Shown here one piece after another: positions 26,230-36,200 of a DNA stretch of 64,000 bases (position 1 is its first letter; the number at the start of each line of letters is the position of its first letter). The notes beneath the pieces were generated by a model. That model was not told the DNA's origin and made no database searches. It saw only the letters and a list, made by a program, of their open reading frames with translations. This stretch comes from Pseudooctadecabacter jejudonensis (GTDB taxonomy: Bacteria > Pseudomonadota > Alphaproteobacteria > Rhodobacterales > Rhodobacteraceae), in NCBI RefSeq assembly GCF_900172275.1, contig NZ_FWFT01000006.1:1-64000 (forward strand), in the 5' to 3' direction. Position numbers and translations under genes: made by a program.

Positions 26230-28043
26230 TCTACCGTCACCGATTTGGCCAGATTGCGCGGCTGGTCGACGTCTGTCCCCTTGGCGACAGCGGTGTGATA
26301 GGCCAACAGCTGCGCGGGAATGGCATACAGGATCGGCGCCACAAACGGGTCAATCTCGGGCATCAGAATGGTGTCCCACACCCCGGGTCCAGCTTCTTTT
26401 GCGCCTTGGGCGTCGGTGATCAACAACACCCGCCCGCCGCGGGCCATGACCTCTTGCATGTTGGAAATCGTCTTGTCGAACAGGGCGTCGCGGGGGGCCA
26501 TCACGATCACGGGCACATGTTCATCGACCAGCGCGATGGGGCCGTGTTTCAGCTCACCCGATGCATAAGCTTCGGCGTGGATGTAGCTGATTTCTTTCAG
26601 CTTTAACGCGCCTTCATGGGCCAGCGCATACATGGGGCCACGGCCCAAAAATAGAATGTCTCTTGCCTCCGCCAACTTGCGAGACACGGCGTTGCTCTGC
26701 TCCCCCAGGGCCAGCGCCTGGCTCATCATCGCGGGGACAGATTTGATCGCGTCGAGGGCTCGTGCCACGCCGTCCGCGTCCAATTCGCCACGGTCCTGTG
26801 CCGCTTTGACCGCCAATATCGCCAGCACGGTCAGCTGACAGGTGAACGCCTTGGTTGAGGCCACGCCAATCTCGCGTCCGGCCAAAATCGGCAATGGAAG
26901 GTCACTTTCGCGCGCGATGGAGCTTTCGGGGACATTGACCACCGACACGATCTTGTCGGCCTTGCCCTCGCAGTACCGCAGCGCAGCAAGGGTGTCCGCC
27001 GTCTCCCCCGACTGGCTGACAAAAAGCGCCGCAGTGCCTTTTGCGATGGGCGGCTCACGGTAACGGAACTCGGACGCCACATCGATCTCAACGGGCAGGC
27101 GGGCGATCTGTTCGAACCAGTATTTTGCTGTCAAACAGGCGTAAAAGGCCGTGCCACAGGCCACCATCGTCAGCCGGTCGATCTGTGTGAAATCGAGGCC
27201 CGGATCGGGCAGCTCAATCCGTCCGTCCTTGATGTAATAGCCCAGCGCATTGGTCAAAACGGTCGGCTGTTCTGCGATTTCCTTGGCCATGTAATGTTTG
27301 TGGCCGCCCTTATCGACAGAGGTCGTATCTATCTGAATTGTCCGGATTTCACGGTTGGCAAGCGCGCCTTGGGCATCGCGGATTTCGACGCTGGTGCGGG
27401 TCAGAACGGCCCAATCGCCTTCTTCCAGATACGTGATCTTGTCGGTCATCGGCGCCAGCGCAATGGCGTCTGACCCCACGAACATCTCGCCCTCACCATG
27501 CCCAATCGCAAGCGGCGATCCCTTACGGGCGGCGATCATCAGGTCGTCTTCGCCCTGAAACAGAAAACACAGCGCATAGGCCCCTTCAAGACGCGCGATC
27601 ACCGCCTCTGCGGCGTCGACAGGCGTCATCCCGTCGTCCAGAAAACTCTGCGTCAGCAACGCAACGGTTTCGGTGTCCGTGTCGGTTTCATAGCCGATGC
27701 CTTTGGCGGCCAAGTCCTCGCGCAACTCCCGAAAATTCTCGACGATGCCGTTGTGCACGACAGCCACGCGGGCTGTCGCATGGGGGTGGGCGTTTTTGAC
27801 GTTGGGCTCCCCATGGGTGGCCCAGCGCGTGTGTCCGATGCCCGATTTGCCTGCCAGCGGGTCATGCACCAGAAGGTCCTGCAAATTCACCAGTTTGCCG
27901 ACGGCCCGCCGCCGGTCCAGCGCCCCGTCATTGACCGTCGCAATGCCCGCACTGTCATAGCCGCGATACTCAAGCCGTTTGAGGCTTTCGACCAGCAACG
28001 GGGCCACCTGATTGTTGCCAAGGACACCTACAATTCCACACAT
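26226..28043 (-). CDS. glmS: Glutamine-fructose-6-phosphate aminotransferase (isomerizing)
   Basis: 605 aa. The N-terminal nucleophile Cys2 (MCGIVGVLG) and the GYDSAGIA motif define the glutaminase domain (1-235 or so); two SIS isomerase domains follow, with SQSGETADTLAALR in the first and HGPIALVDEHVPV in the second, ending in the DQPRNLAKSVTVE tail. It makes glucosamine-6-phosphate for peptidoglycan and lipopolysaccharide. It starts on the base where the glmU stop begins, so the two are coupled. Confidence 0.97.
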   Translation of the reverse strand: MCGIVGVLGNNQVAPLLVESLKRLEYRGYDSAGIATVNDGALDRRRAVGKLVNLQDLLVHDPLAGKSGIGHTRWATHGEPNVKNAHPHATARVAVVHNGIVENFRELREDLAAKGIGYETDTDTETVALLTQSFLDDGMTPVDAAEAVIARLEGAYALCFLFQGEDDLMIAARKGSPLAIGHGEGEMFVGSDAIALAPMTDKITYLEEGDWAVLTRTSVEIRDAQGALANREIRTIQIDTTSVDKGGHKHYMAKEIAEQPTVLTNALGYYIKDGRIELPDPGLDFTQIDRLTMVACGTAFYACLTAKYWFEQIARLPVEIDVASEFRYREPPIAKGTAALFVSQSGETADTLAALRYCEGKADKIVSVVNVPESSIARESDLPLPILAGREIGVASTKAFTCQLTVLAILAVKAAQDRGELDADGVARALDAIKSVPAMMSQALALGEQSNAVSRKLAEARDILFLGRGPMYALAHEGALKLKEISYIHAEAYASGELKHGPIALVDEHVPVIVMAPRDALFDKTISNMQEVMARGGRVLLITDAQGAKEAGPGVWDTILMPEIDPFVAPILYAIPAQLLAYHTAVAKGTDVDQPRNLAKSVTVE

Positions 28044-29404
28044 TACTTGCTCTCCTTGGCCTGTGCGGCCTTCTTTTTCTTTAACTTTTCGAACATCCGC
28101 CGTGCAAACCCTGGTTTGTTGTCCTGACGCGCCCGCGCCACGGCCATATCGCCCTCAGGCACGTCCCGTGTCACCACCGTTCCGGTCGCTGTCATGCTTT
28201 CATCGCCCAAGGTGACGGGGGCCACCAGCATGGTGTTGGACCCGATGAACACATCCTGTCCAATCGTCGTGCGATGTTTGAACACGCCGTCGTAGTTGCA
28301 GGTGATCGTGCCCGCACCGATATTTGTGCGCGCGCCCACATGGGCGTCCCCGATATAACTCAGGTGGTTGACCTTGGCGCCTTCATCAATCACCGCGTTC
28401 TTCACCTCGACGAAATTGCCGATTTTCGTGTCCTCGGCCAGCTCCGCCCCCGGACGCAGCCGCGCATAGGGGCCCACAACGGCCCCGCGCGACACATGGC
28501 AGCCCTCAAGATGGCTGAACGCGCGAATGCGCGCGCCGTTTTCAACGGTCACACCGGGGCCAAACACCACATGCGGTTCCACCACCGTATCGGGCCCAAT
28601 ATGCGTGTCATGGGCGAAATAGACGCTGTCCGACATCTGCAACGTGACGCCGTCCGCGACCATCTCCGCCCGTTTGGCCGCCTGAAACAGCGCGTCGGCG
28701 CGGGCCAGTTCAACTTTGGAATTCACGCCCAAGGTCTCTGCCTCATTGCAGCGCACAACGCCTGCGGATTTGCCTGCCGCGCGGGCCAAAGCCACGATGT
28801 CAGTCAAATAATATTCGCCAGAGGCATTTTCGTTGCCCACTTGCGCGACCAAGTCCATCAACAGCGCCGCATCGGCGGCAATGACACCGGAATTGCACAA
28901 CGGTATAGCGCGTTGTGCGTCGGTTGCGTCTTTGAACTCGACGATCTCGGTCAACGCACCGTCCGCATCTTCGATCAGCCGTCCATAGCGCGCGGTGACG
29001 TCCGCGACCTCAAAGCCCAGCACAACCACATCATGGCTGGCCCGCGCTGCCACCATCGCCTCCAACGTTTCGGGGCGGATAAAGGGCGTGTCGCCGTACA
29101 AAACAAGGGCGTCCCCCTCAAACCCAGCCAAGGCCTCACGCGCCTGTGCCACCGCGTGGCCGGTGCCCAATTGTTCGGTCTGCAAGACAACTTCGGCGTC
29201 CGCATCCCAGCCCTGCGCGGCCTTGGCCACCGCCTCCGCCCCGTGGCCTGCGACAACGATCGTGCGCGCGGGATCAACTGCGGCGCCTGCCTTCATCGCA
29301 TGCACCAACATGGGCGCGCCGGCGACCTCATGCAGGACTTTGGGCAGGTCCGACTGCATCCGCGTGCCTTTGCCTGCGGCCAAAATGATCAATGCGACTG
29401 ACAT
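28043..29404 (-). CDS. glmU: Bifunctional N-acetylglucosamine-1-phosphate uridyltransferase/glucosamine-1-phosphate acetyltransferase
   Basis: 453 aa. N-terminal pyrophosphorylase domain (LAAGKGTRM at 8-16, then YGDTPF and NSGVIAAD) and C-terminal left-handed beta-helix acetyltransferase with hexapeptide repeats (GPDTVVEPHVVFGPGVTVENGARI, later NLSYIGDAHVGARTNIGAG-like). The tail is Lys-rich. Makes UDP-GlcNAc from the GlmS product after GlmM action. First gene of glmU-glmS-alkD; divergent from gph with a 118-nt gap that must hold both promoters. Confidence 0.97.
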   Translation of the reverse strand: MSVALIILAAGKGTRMQSDLPKVLHEVAGAPMLVHAMKAGAAVDPARTIVVAGHGAEAVAKAAQGWDADAEVVLQTEQLGTGHAVAQAREALAGFEGDALVLYGDTPFIRPETLEAMVAARASHDVVVLGFEVADVTARYGRLIEDADGALTEIVEFKDATDAQRAIPLCNSGVIAADAALLMDLVAQVGNENASGEYYLTDIVALARAAGKSAGVVRCNEAETLGVNSKVELARADALFQAAKRAEMVADGVTLQMSDSVYFAHDTHIGPDTVVEPHVVFGPGVTVENGARIRAFSHLEGCHVSRGAVVGPYARLRPGAELAEDTKIGNFVEVKNAVIDEGAKVNHLSYIGDAHVGARTNIGAGTITCNYDGVFKHRTTIGQDVFIGSNTMLVAPVTLGDESMTATGTVVTRDVPEGDMAVARARQDNKPGFARRMFEKLKKKKAAQAKESK

Positions 29405-29522
29405 AGCTGCCCTATCTTGTTGTTTTTGTCTTCATACGCGCCACATGGCGTAACACAAGACGCGCGGCCTTCACATCCCATGTCAGCCGGTTACAAGCAC
29501 CTCAAAGCAGAAAGGCCCGCCC

Positions 29523-30185
29523 ATGCACTCCGTTATGTTTGATCTTGATGGCACTCTTGCCGACACCTCCGGCGATCTGATCGCAGCCGCCAATGCCTGT
29601 TTTCGCAAGTTGGGCTTGGGCGATCTGTTGGATCGGGCGCACGATCAGGCCACCGCGCTGCGGGGCGGACGTGCGATGCTGAAACTGGGGTTCAGTCGGG
29701 TCGATGGGTTCGGTGAGGCGGATATCGACGCCCAATATCAACCCCTGCTTGAGGCCTACGCCCAAGACATCGACACCCACACAACGCTCTATCCCGGCGC
29801 GATGGACGCGGTTGAAACGCTCAAATCGCGCGGCTATCCGGTGGGCATCTGCACCAACAAACCCGAAGGCCTGGCCGAAACCCTGATGACACGCCTTGGC
29901 GTGCGCGCGGCGTTCGGGTCTTTGGTGGGGGCGGACACGCTGGCGGTCAGAAAGCCCGACCCCGAACATCTGTTTGAGGCCGCGCGTCGCGCCGGTGGCA
30001 CGCCCGCCCAAACCTGCCTGATCGGCGATACCCTCACGGACCGCAAAACAGCGCAAAACGCAAATGTGCCAAGCGTTCTGGTCACATTCGGGCCGGCAGG
30101 CGGCGACATGGCCGCGCTGAAACCGGACGCCTTGCTGGACAATTACGCGGATCTTCCAGATCTTGTGGATCGCCTTTTTAGCTGA
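29523..30185 (+). CDS. gph: Phosphoglycolate phosphatase-like HAD hydrolase
   Basis: 220 aa. HAD motif I (FDLDGTLADT, nucleophile Asp8), a helical cap, motif II in CTNKP, Lys of motif III in VRKPDPEHL and motif IV in LIGDTLTDRKTA. The sequence fits the Gph group that removes 2-phosphoglycolate after DNA repair or oxygenase reactions; related substrates cannot be excluded. Divergent from glmU. Confidence 0.85.
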   Translation: MHSVMFDLDGTLADTSGDLIAAANACFRKLGLGDLLDRAHDQATALRGGRAMLKLGFSRVDGFGEADIDAQYQPLLEAYAQDIDTHTTLYPGAMDAVETLKSRGYPVGICTNKPEGLAETLMTRLGVRAAFGSLVGADTLAVRKPDPEHLFEAARRAGGTPAQTCLIGDTLTDRKTAQNANVPSVLVTFGPAGGDMAALKPDALLDNYADLPDLVDRLFS

Positions 30186-30232
30186 TCGAAATTGTCATTG
30201 ACGGGGCAGGGGGCGCCGCTCAAAATCCCGCA

Positions 30233-31423
30233 ATGACAGAGATTTTCACAGGCCAGTTCACGCAACAAGAACCGATCCCGCAAGCGGGGATCGACGCTGC
30301 CATGGCCGTTCTGACCCATGGCCGTTTGCATCGCTACAACACCGTTGGCGACGAAATCGCCGAAGCCGCGCTGCTTGAGGAAGACTTCGCCGCCCAGACC
30401 GGTGCGACATACTGCTTGGCCGTGGCCTCGGGCGGGTATGCCATGACAACGGCGCTGCGCGCCTGTGGCGTAGGGCACGGCGACACAGTGCTCACGAACG
30501 CCTTTACCCTGGCCCCCGTGCCAGGGGCCATCGCCGCCGTCGGGGCCACGCCGATCTTTGTGGGCGTGACCGAAAACCTGTTGATTGATCTGGATGATCT
30601 GGCGGCAAAACTGCCCCAGGCCCGCGTGTTGTTGTTGTCCCACATGCGCGGCCACATCTGCGACATGGACGCGCTGATGGCCCTGTGCGATCGCGCAGGC
30701 GTCACAGTGATCGAGGATTGCGCCCACACCATGGGCGCCCATTGGAATGGCACGCCATCGGGGCGCTGGGGCAAATTTGGATGCTATTCGACCCAGACCT
30801 ATAAACACGTCAATTCTGGCGAAGGTGGGCTGTTGATTGGCGACGACGCGCAGGCGATGGCCCGCGCCATCATGCTGTCGGGCAGCTACATGCTGTTTGA
30901 ACGACACCGCGCAGCACCGCCCCCCGAAACCTTCGCCCAAATCAAATACGAAACGCCCAACATTTCGGGACGGATGGACAACCTGCGCGCGGCCATTCTG
31001 CGCCCCCAACTGGCGGACCTTCCGCGCCAATGTGACCGTTGGAACGCGCTTTACCGTGTGATGGAAGATGGATTGCGGGGCACCCGTGGCCTGTCACTGA
31101 CACATCGCCCCGAAGCGGAGGGGTTTGTTGCCTCATCCTTCCAGTTCCTCTTGCTGGATTGGCCCCCTGATGCGGTGCAGGACGTGATCAAGGGCTGCGC
31201 GGCCCGCGGGGTTGAACTGAAGTGGTTTGGCGGGGCAGAACCCAGCGGGTTCACCTCTCGCTACGACAGTTGGCGCTATACGTCGTCAGACCCGTTGCCC
31301 CAAAGCGATCGCATTCTGGCGGGCATCATCGACATGCGCCTGCCGTTGACCTTTACGCCAGGGGATTGCGCCCAAATTGCCCGCATTATCCGCGCCGAGG
31401 TTGAGGCCCGCGCCCCCGTCTAG
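30233..31423 (+). CDS. DegT/DnrJ/EryC1/StrS-family aminotransferase
   Basis: 396 aa PLP enzyme. ASGGYAMTTALRACGVGHGD near residue 60 is the phosphate-binding region, VIEDCAHTMGA near 157 supplies the Asp that contacts the pyridine ring, and the PLP Lys is in TYKHVNSGEGG near residue 193. Family members transaminate sugar nucleotides or cyclitols for surface polysaccharides or natural products. No other sugar-modifying gene is nearby, so the substrate is unknown. 47 nt after gph. Confidence 0.83.
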   Translation: MTEIFTGQFTQQEPIPQAGIDAAMAVLTHGRLHRYNTVGDEIAEAALLEEDFAAQTGATYCLAVASGGYAMTTALRACGVGHGDTVLTNAFTLAPVPGAIAAVGATPIFVGVTENLLIDLDDLAAKLPQARVLLLSHMRGHICDMDALMALCDRAGVTVIEDCAHTMGAHWNGTPSGRWGKFGCYSTQTYKHVNSGEGGLLIGDDAQAMARAIMLSGSYMLFERHRAAPPPETFAQIKYETPNISGRMDNLRAAILRPQLADLPRQCDRWNALYRVMEDGLRGTRGLSLTHRPEAEGFVASSFQFLLLDWPPDAVQDVIKGCAARGVELKWFGGAEPSGFTSRYDSWRYTSSDPLPQSDRILAGIIDMRLPLTFTPGDCAQIARIIRAEVEARAPV

Positions 31424-31602
31424 CCAAAGCCCGCGCGCAGTTTGGGGGCAGACCCAGCAAAGGACGTCTGGGGTGTGCAAGCCGCGCGAAAAATCGCCTG
31501 AATCCCTCCGTTTGACCCTGCCAAGCCCAAGGTTTGTAGATTCTGTTAGGAGAAGCGGGCGTTTTACCTTAGCGTAAGCCCTAGCACTTTAAGGGAACCA
31601 CA

Positions 31603-31854
31603 ATGAGCCCGCTGGCCGCAGCATACGATAACATCCGCCTGATCCGCAGGAAGGTGGATATCGCCCAAGGTGAACTCGAGGGTTTGCCAATCGGGTCGCG
31701 TCGGGACGACGGTATCGTTCGTGTCGCGAAACTGGCCGAAGAACTGGTGCGTGCGGTTCAGGATTTCGCTGACATGGGCTACGAAGAAGAAGTTCTGCGG
31801 TTGCTCGAAGATCACAGCGATTTTTCCCAGTCCAAGGCGGGTGGAATGCATTGA
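31603..31854 (+). CDS. Small conserved-looking protein of unknown function
   Basis: 83 aa, predicted helical, without signal or membrane segment. Notable segments are NIRLIRRKVDIAQGELEGLP and LAEELVRAVQDFADMGYEEEVLRLLEDH. Not recognised. Its TGA overlaps the TTG start of the next gene (TTGA), which argues that both are real and coupled. Confidence 0.55.
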   Translation: MSPLAAAYDNIRLIRRKVDIAQGELEGLPIGSRRDDGIVRVAKLAEELVRAVQDFADMGYEEEVLRLLEDHSDFSQSKAGGMH

Positions 31855-32372
31855 TCGCGCGCGCTGTTGCCGCGATGTTGGTGCTTGTGTCGCCCGTGCA
31901 TGCGGACCCCCAGCCAGCCGTGGCAGACCTGATGCACTATGCCAGTGATTTGCCCAATTGTCTGTCGGCGGCACCTGATCCGCAGACAGCCGCCGCCTGT
32001 GTCGGGGCGGCCTCCACCGCGTGTATGGAGACCGAAGACGACGGATTTTCGACCGTTGGCATGATGTTTTGCACCCTTGCCGAATATCACGCATGGGACG
32101 CCGAACTGAACGCGGCATACCAAGCGGCCCGTGCCGACATGGCGCAGCTCGACGCCCAAGAGCAAGAGCTGTTCGCGGAATTCGCAACCCGAGCGGACAG
32201 CCTGCGCACCGCACAACGGGCGTGGATCACGTTTCGTGACGCTGAATGTGCGCTGGCCTATGCGTTGTGGGGGGCAGGATCGATGCGCCAGATCGCGGGC
32301 GCGTCCTGCCTTCTTGATATGACCGCCACGCGCACGGTCGAATTGCGGTTTCTGGGCGATGTGATGCGGTGA
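31851..32372 (+). CDS. Periplasmic LprI/DUF1311-like protein
   Basis: 173 aa from a TTG start that overlaps the previous stop. A signal peptide with hydrophobic core AVAAMLVLVSPVHA ends near residue 19. The mature part has about six Cys and the lysozyme-inhibitor-LprI-type motif W...LNAAYQAAR and RTAQRAWITFRDAEC. Proteins of this family bind lysozyme or are of unknown role. Likely periplasmic with disulfides. Confidence 0.7.
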   Translation: MIARAVAAMLVLVSPVHADPQPAVADLMHYASDLPNCLSAAPDPQTAAACVGAASTACMETEDDGFSTVGMMFCTLAEYHAWDAELNAAYQAARADMAQLDAQEQELFAEFATRADSLRTAQRAWITFRDAECALAYALWGAGSMRQIAGASCLLDMTATRTVELRFLGDVMR

Positions 32373-32456
32373 TCTGACCCGCTTTGTGCCTGTTGGTCGA
32401 CGCGGGCCAGCATCTGCCCTACATGACGTGCATCGCAGGCCATCCGGATCGCCAAA

Positions 32457-33005
32457 ATGAGCAAAGACAAAAAACGTATGGAATTCTACGCAGGTGTGCC
32501 GTGGGTGAACGTCACCCCCCAGCAGGCCCGCGCCCATCCCAAAGGCAAACCGGGTGCGGTGCTTTGGGCGATTGCGCTGTATTTCATCGTGACGGGGTTG
32601 TGGAAATTCTATGCCGCGTGGGATTTTGGCCTCGCAGTCTGGCTGATCATTCTGTCGGGCATCTGGCCGTTTCTGGCCGGGGTCGGGCTTCTTCTTCGGG
32701 TGCCGTGGTCGATCTTTATGGCCATCGTCTCGGCTGGTTTGACGGTGTGGGCCCTGTTTCGCGGCAGTCGCGCAACGGCGGAGCTTTATAATTCGGTCGA
32801 GGCGGCCACCCAGATTGGGTTCATCCATGCCCTTTTTGGTGTGGACACTTACGGTGACGGGTTTTTCGTGATTTTGCTGGTCGAATTGCTGATCCATGTT
32901 GGCATTTTGTTTTACCTGATGGACGGCGACCGCCCGAACCTGATCTACCGCCATCGCTACCGCCAATATTCGGTTAAGGATGGGGCGCGGCCCGATGACG
33001 GGTGA
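32457..33005 (+). CDS. Integral membrane protein of unknown function
   Basis: 182 aa with about four membrane helices (roughly 33-53, 58-80, 82-100 and 137-157) and short polar ends. The N-terminus (MEFYAGVPWVNVTPQQARAHPKGK) is cytoplasmic and positively charged. Family not recognised. It overlaps the ASCH-domain gene by 11 nt. Confidence 0.6.
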   Translation: MSKDKKRMEFYAGVPWVNVTPQQARAHPKGKPGAVLWAIALYFIVTGLWKFYAAWDFGLAVWLIILSGIWPFLAGVGLLLRVPWSIFMAIVSAGLTVWALFRGSRATAELYNSVEAATQIGFIHALFGVDTYGDGFFVILLVELLIHVGILFYLMDGDRPNLIYRHRYRQYSVKDGARPDDG

Positions 33006-33399
33006 CGTCTGGGCGCGCTATCCTCACGCGATCCGAGGCGAATATGGCGACAGCGAAGCCTTATGTGAACATCTGGTTGATTTGATCTGTGCGGGCACCA
33101 AAACAGCGACCTGCGGCGCCCTTCGCGACTATGAGGCCGAGGGCAGCGCGATCCCGGCGCCAGGTGACATCGAAATTGTGCTGCATTGGGACGACACGCC
33201 CGCCGCGGTGGTCGAAATGACGGATGTGACGGTGCAACCCTTTCACGCCGTCACCGAAGACTTCGCCTTGGCCGAGGGGGAAAACGACAGCCACGCGGGC
33301 TGGGCCACAGGGCACCGCGCCTATTTTGAGCGCACGGGCGGCTGGTCGCCGGATTTGATGTTGGTGTGTCAGCGGTTCAAACTGATTGAAGTTTTGTAA
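32995..33399 (+). CDS. ASCH domain protein
   Basis: 134 aa from the ATG at 32995. The ASCH fold signs are FWARYPHAIRGEYGDS-like start (VWARYPHAIRGEYG), the GTKTATCGALRDYEAEG segment near residue 33, IVLHWDDTPAAVVEMTDV and the EGENDSHAGWATGHRAYF helix. ASCH domains bind RNA or modified nucleosides; a related protein (YqfB) is an N4-acetylcytidine amidohydrolase. Its specific role is unknown. Confidence 0.75.
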   Translation: MTGDVWARYPHAIRGEYGDSEALCEHLVDLICAGTKTATCGALRDYEAEGSAIPAPGDIEIVLHWDDTPAAVVEMTDVTVQPFHAVTEDFALAEGENDSHAGWATGHRAYFERTGGWSPDLMLVCQRFKLIEVL

Positions 33400-33505
33400 A
33401 CCGGATCTGTGGCATTGCGCCCGTTGACGCCCTGATCCGTCAAGGCTAAACGCAAAGCAGCCGCACGATCAGGGGATGTCCCCGCCAGCTTTAGGGAGCC
33501 GAACC

Positions 33506-33871
33506 GTGGAAGACTTTCTCAGAGAATACCTGCCAATCGTCATTTTCCTTGGCTTGGCCATCGTGTTGGGCGTGGTGTTGATCCTTGCCGCTGTGGTTTT
33601 GGCGGTGCGCAACCCTGATCCGGAAAAAGTCTCTGCCTATGAATGCGGGTTCAACGCCTTCGACGATGCGCGGATGAAGTTTGATGTGCGGTTCTATCTG
33701 GTGTCGATCCTGTTCATCATCTTCGATCTTGAGATCGCATTCCTGTTCCCTTGGGCGGTGGCTTTCGGGGATTTGTCGATGACAGGGTTCTGGTCAATGA
33801 TGATTTTCCTTGCAGTTCTGACTGTCGGCTTCGCCTATGAATGGAAAAAGGGTGCGTTGGATTGGGAATGA
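33506..33871 (+). CDS. nuoA: NADH-quinone oxidoreductase subunit A
   Basis: 121 aa from a GTG with AGGGAG seven bases upstream; an ATG at 33476 is in frame but has no ribosome site. Three membrane helices and the loop [35 protein letters not shown], which contains the conserved Cys of the quinone-site loop and the Glu in the following helix. Membrane arm of complex I. It is followed by a terminator and a reverse-strand gene, so nuoA is split from nuoB. Confidence 0.95.
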   Translation: MEDFLREYLPIVIFLGLAIVLGVVLILAAVVLAVRNPDPEKVSAYECGFNAFDDARMKFDVRFYLVSILFIIFDLEIAFLFPWAVAFGDLSMTGFWSMMIFLAVLTVGFAYEWKKGALDWE

Positions 33872-33899
33872 TCCCCAACCGCATCTGATCACTCGTTTG

Positions 33900-33937
33900 A
33901 AAGGGCCTGCACATCTGTGACGGGCCCTTTGTTTTTC
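33900..33937 (+). terminator. Intrinsic terminator after nuoA
   Basis: Stem AAAGGGCC / GGCCCTTT with a loop of about 14 bases and the tract GTTTTTC, 29 nt after the nuoA stop. Confidence 0.75.
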
Positions 33938-34101
33938 TGGCCTCAGCTCAGGAGAGACTGGGGGTGTCGCCTCTCCGCCATTGGGGAATGCTTGCGAATA
34001 GGGTGATACGCCGGCGTCAATTCTGGGCGCGTTGCAGGTGCTATGGCTTTACGTGCGTGTGCTCTTGGCTCCGCGTGCGTCCAGCGCACCGGCGTGTCGC
34101 G

Positions 34102-35454
34102 TCATGCAACTGCGGACGGCATGCGCGCTGCTTTCAACGTGCTTTTGTGTTCATACATGCGCACATCCGCCTCACGTACAATTTCCTCCCAGGTGCTGTT
34201 GGGATGCGCAACAGAAATCCCGTGCGACAGGCTCAACCGGATGTCTTCGCCGTCATACCGAATTGGATCCAACATCTTTTGGTCGATCCGCTGAACATAG
34301 GCCTCCGCCGCGGATGTCGCATTTTCGTCAAACACCACTGCAAGAAATTCATCTCCCCCCACGCGGGCTACCAGATCGCCCCTGCGTGTTGACTGGACCA
34401 GCCGCTTGCCGACCATCGTCAAGGCAACATCACCGGCTGCGTGCCCAAACTTATCGTTGAGAGGTTTGAAGGAATTGAGGTCAAAATAAATCACCGCAGC
34501 ATGGCCCAGCCGGATTGCGTCCATCACGTCCGGGTCAGACAGCCGGCGTTCCAACCCATTGCGGTTCATCAGCCCTGTCATGCTGTCGGTGCGCGCCAGT
34601 GTCATCTGCTTCACAATCGCCGAGGTCTGGCGGGCGGCCGTCCGTCCGACAAAGAAACTTGCGGCAAAGATAATCAGGGACAGCAGCAGCAAAACAGGCT
34701 TTGCCGCATCAAACAACACATCGCCCGGTCGGGGCGCAATCCAAGAAACATAGGCAATTGCACGATCGCTGATATCAAGAAGGGGGGTTCTGATTGTGCC
34801 CGGCCGCCGAACCGAATTCCAGTATTCCACCTGCAGGCCGTCCACCCCAATCGCCTCTCCGATTTTGATGATATCTTGTTCAGTGAACCAACGTGCCCCG
34901 ATAAGGACGGGGGCCAGTTCACGTTCCGTTGCAGCCGGATCCATGGCCTGAATGCGTCCCGCGCTCATCATGGCAAGGCGGTCTTCAGACATCACAAACC
35001 CTGAAACGGTCGTGTAAGGCTCAATCGGGGTGGTTCGCACGGCGGCGCGGGCGACGTTCACCAGTTCGTAGTTGGTATAAAATTCCCCAACCACCCGTTC
35101 TCCGCTTTCAAACGCGTAAATGGGCGTCCCCAGCGAATCGAGGATATAGACGAAATCGAAGGGGCCCCGTTCAGACGCTGTGCTGCCGATATTGGCGGCC
35201 ACCGCCTGATCATCGCGCAGACTGGCCCAATCAGCGGCCGCATCCCAAAAGCCGATAAACCGAACAACCGCGGACAAATCTGTCGAAACGGTTTCAAGTT
35301 TGCTTTGCATCAGGGCGCGCGATTGGTTCTGCGCCATATTGTTCGCCACTGTGGTCAACCAAACGACAGCCCCCCAAAGGGCAGCAATCGCCACAAAGGA
35401 CGTCAGGACATCCATCAGGATAATCCAGCGCGCATCGTTCCGCTTCAGTTTCAT
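34102..35454 (-). CDS. Membrane diguanylate cyclase with CHASE4-like sensor
   Basis: 450 aa. One N-terminal membrane helix (about 13-33), a periplasmic sensor (about 40-245) of CHASE4 type with the FIGFWDAAADWASLRDD segment, a second helix (about 255-275) and a GGDEF domain (about 285-445) with active-site GGDEF and the upstream DSMTGLMNRNGLERRL. Likely makes cyclic-di-GMP in response to an external signal. It sits on the opposite strand between nuoA and nuoB. No EAL domain. Confidence 0.9.
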   Translation of the reverse strand: MKLKRNDARWIILMDVLTSFVAIAALWGAVVWLTTVANNMAQNQSRALMQSKLETVSTDLSAVVRFIGFWDAAADWASLRDDQAVAANIGSTASERGPFDFVYILDSLGTPIYAFESGERVVGEFYTNYELVNVARAAVRTTPIEPYTTVSGFVMSEDRLAMMSAGRIQAMDPAATERELAPVLIGARWFTEQDIIKIGEAIGVDGLQVEYWNSVRRPGTIRTPLLDISDRAIAYVSWIAPRPGDVLFDAAKPVLLLLSLIIFAASFFVGRTAARQTSAIVKQMTLARTDSMTGLMNRNGLERRLSDPDVMDAIRLGHAAVIYFDLNSFKPLNDKFGHAAGDVALTMVGKRLVQSTRRGDLVARVGGDEFLAVVFDENATSAAEAYVQRIDQKMLDPIRYDGEDIRLSLSHGISVAHPNSTWEEIVREADVRMYEHKSTLKAARMPSAVA

Positions 35455-35661
35455 TGTCCGACCTTCAGCAACATGTCTGGCCGATTAACGGCTCAGTCTT
35501 TACAAATGTTAAAGGCGCGCATGAAATGGGGAAAAATGGTCGCATAAGGGCCCAGCGACCATGCCTGCGCTTGACCTCATGGGTCCCACGCCGTAACCCG
35601 TCAGTCAGCTAGGGAACGTGCACCACAACCGCACATACATCACAGGACGGAGCCGCCAATC

Positions 35662-36195
35662 ATGGGCATCGCGACTGGGGCGAACATCGCCGACGCAGAC
35701 AAAGACTTCGCAACACAAGAGCTGAACCGTGAGTTGACGGACAAGGGTTTCCTTGTGACCTCCTCTGCGGATCTGATCAACTGGGCGCGCACGGGATCGC
35801 TGCACTGGATGACCTTTGGTCTGGCCTGTTGCGCGGTTGAGATGATGCACACGTCCATGCCGCGCTATGACGCCGAACGCTTCGGGATCGCGCCGCGCGC
35901 CTCCCCACGCCAGTCCGACGTGATGATCGTGGCCGGCACGCTGACCAACAAGATGGCGCCCGCGCTGCGCAAGGTCTACGACCAGATGCCAGAGCCACGG
36001 TATGTCATTTCGATGGGGTCGTGTGCCAACGGCGGTGGCTACTATCACTACAGCTATTCGGTTGTGCGCGGCTGTGACCGCATCGTGCCCGTGGACATCT
36101 ACGTGCCCGGCTGCCCCCCAACGGCAGAGGCGCTGCTTTACGGCATCCTGCAACTGCAACGCAAAATGCGCCGCACCGGCACCATCGTGAGGTAG
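35662..36195 (+). CDS. nuoB: NADH-quinone oxidoreductase subunit B
   Basis: 177 aa. The N2 [4Fe-4S] cluster ligands are seen in LACCAVEMM (the adjacent Cys pair), MGSCAN and [10 protein letters not shown]. Peripheral arm next to the quinone site. GGAG-like sequence lies upstream; nuoC starts 5 nt after. Confidence 0.97.
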   Translation: MGIATGANIADADKDFATQELNRELTDKGFLVTSSADLINWARTGSLHWMTFGLACCAVEMMHTSMPRYDAERFGIAPRASPRQSDVMIVAGTLTNKMAPALRKVYDQMPEPRYVISMGSCANGGGYYHYSYSVVRGCDRIVPVDIYVPGCPPTAEALLYGILQLQRKMRRTGTIVR

Positions 36196-36200
36196 ACCAG

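Noticed and set aside
33964-34460. Overlapping short + strand frames after nuoA
   Set aside because: They run antisense into the diguanylate cyclase, lack ribosome sites and show Cys/Arg/His-rich shadow composition.
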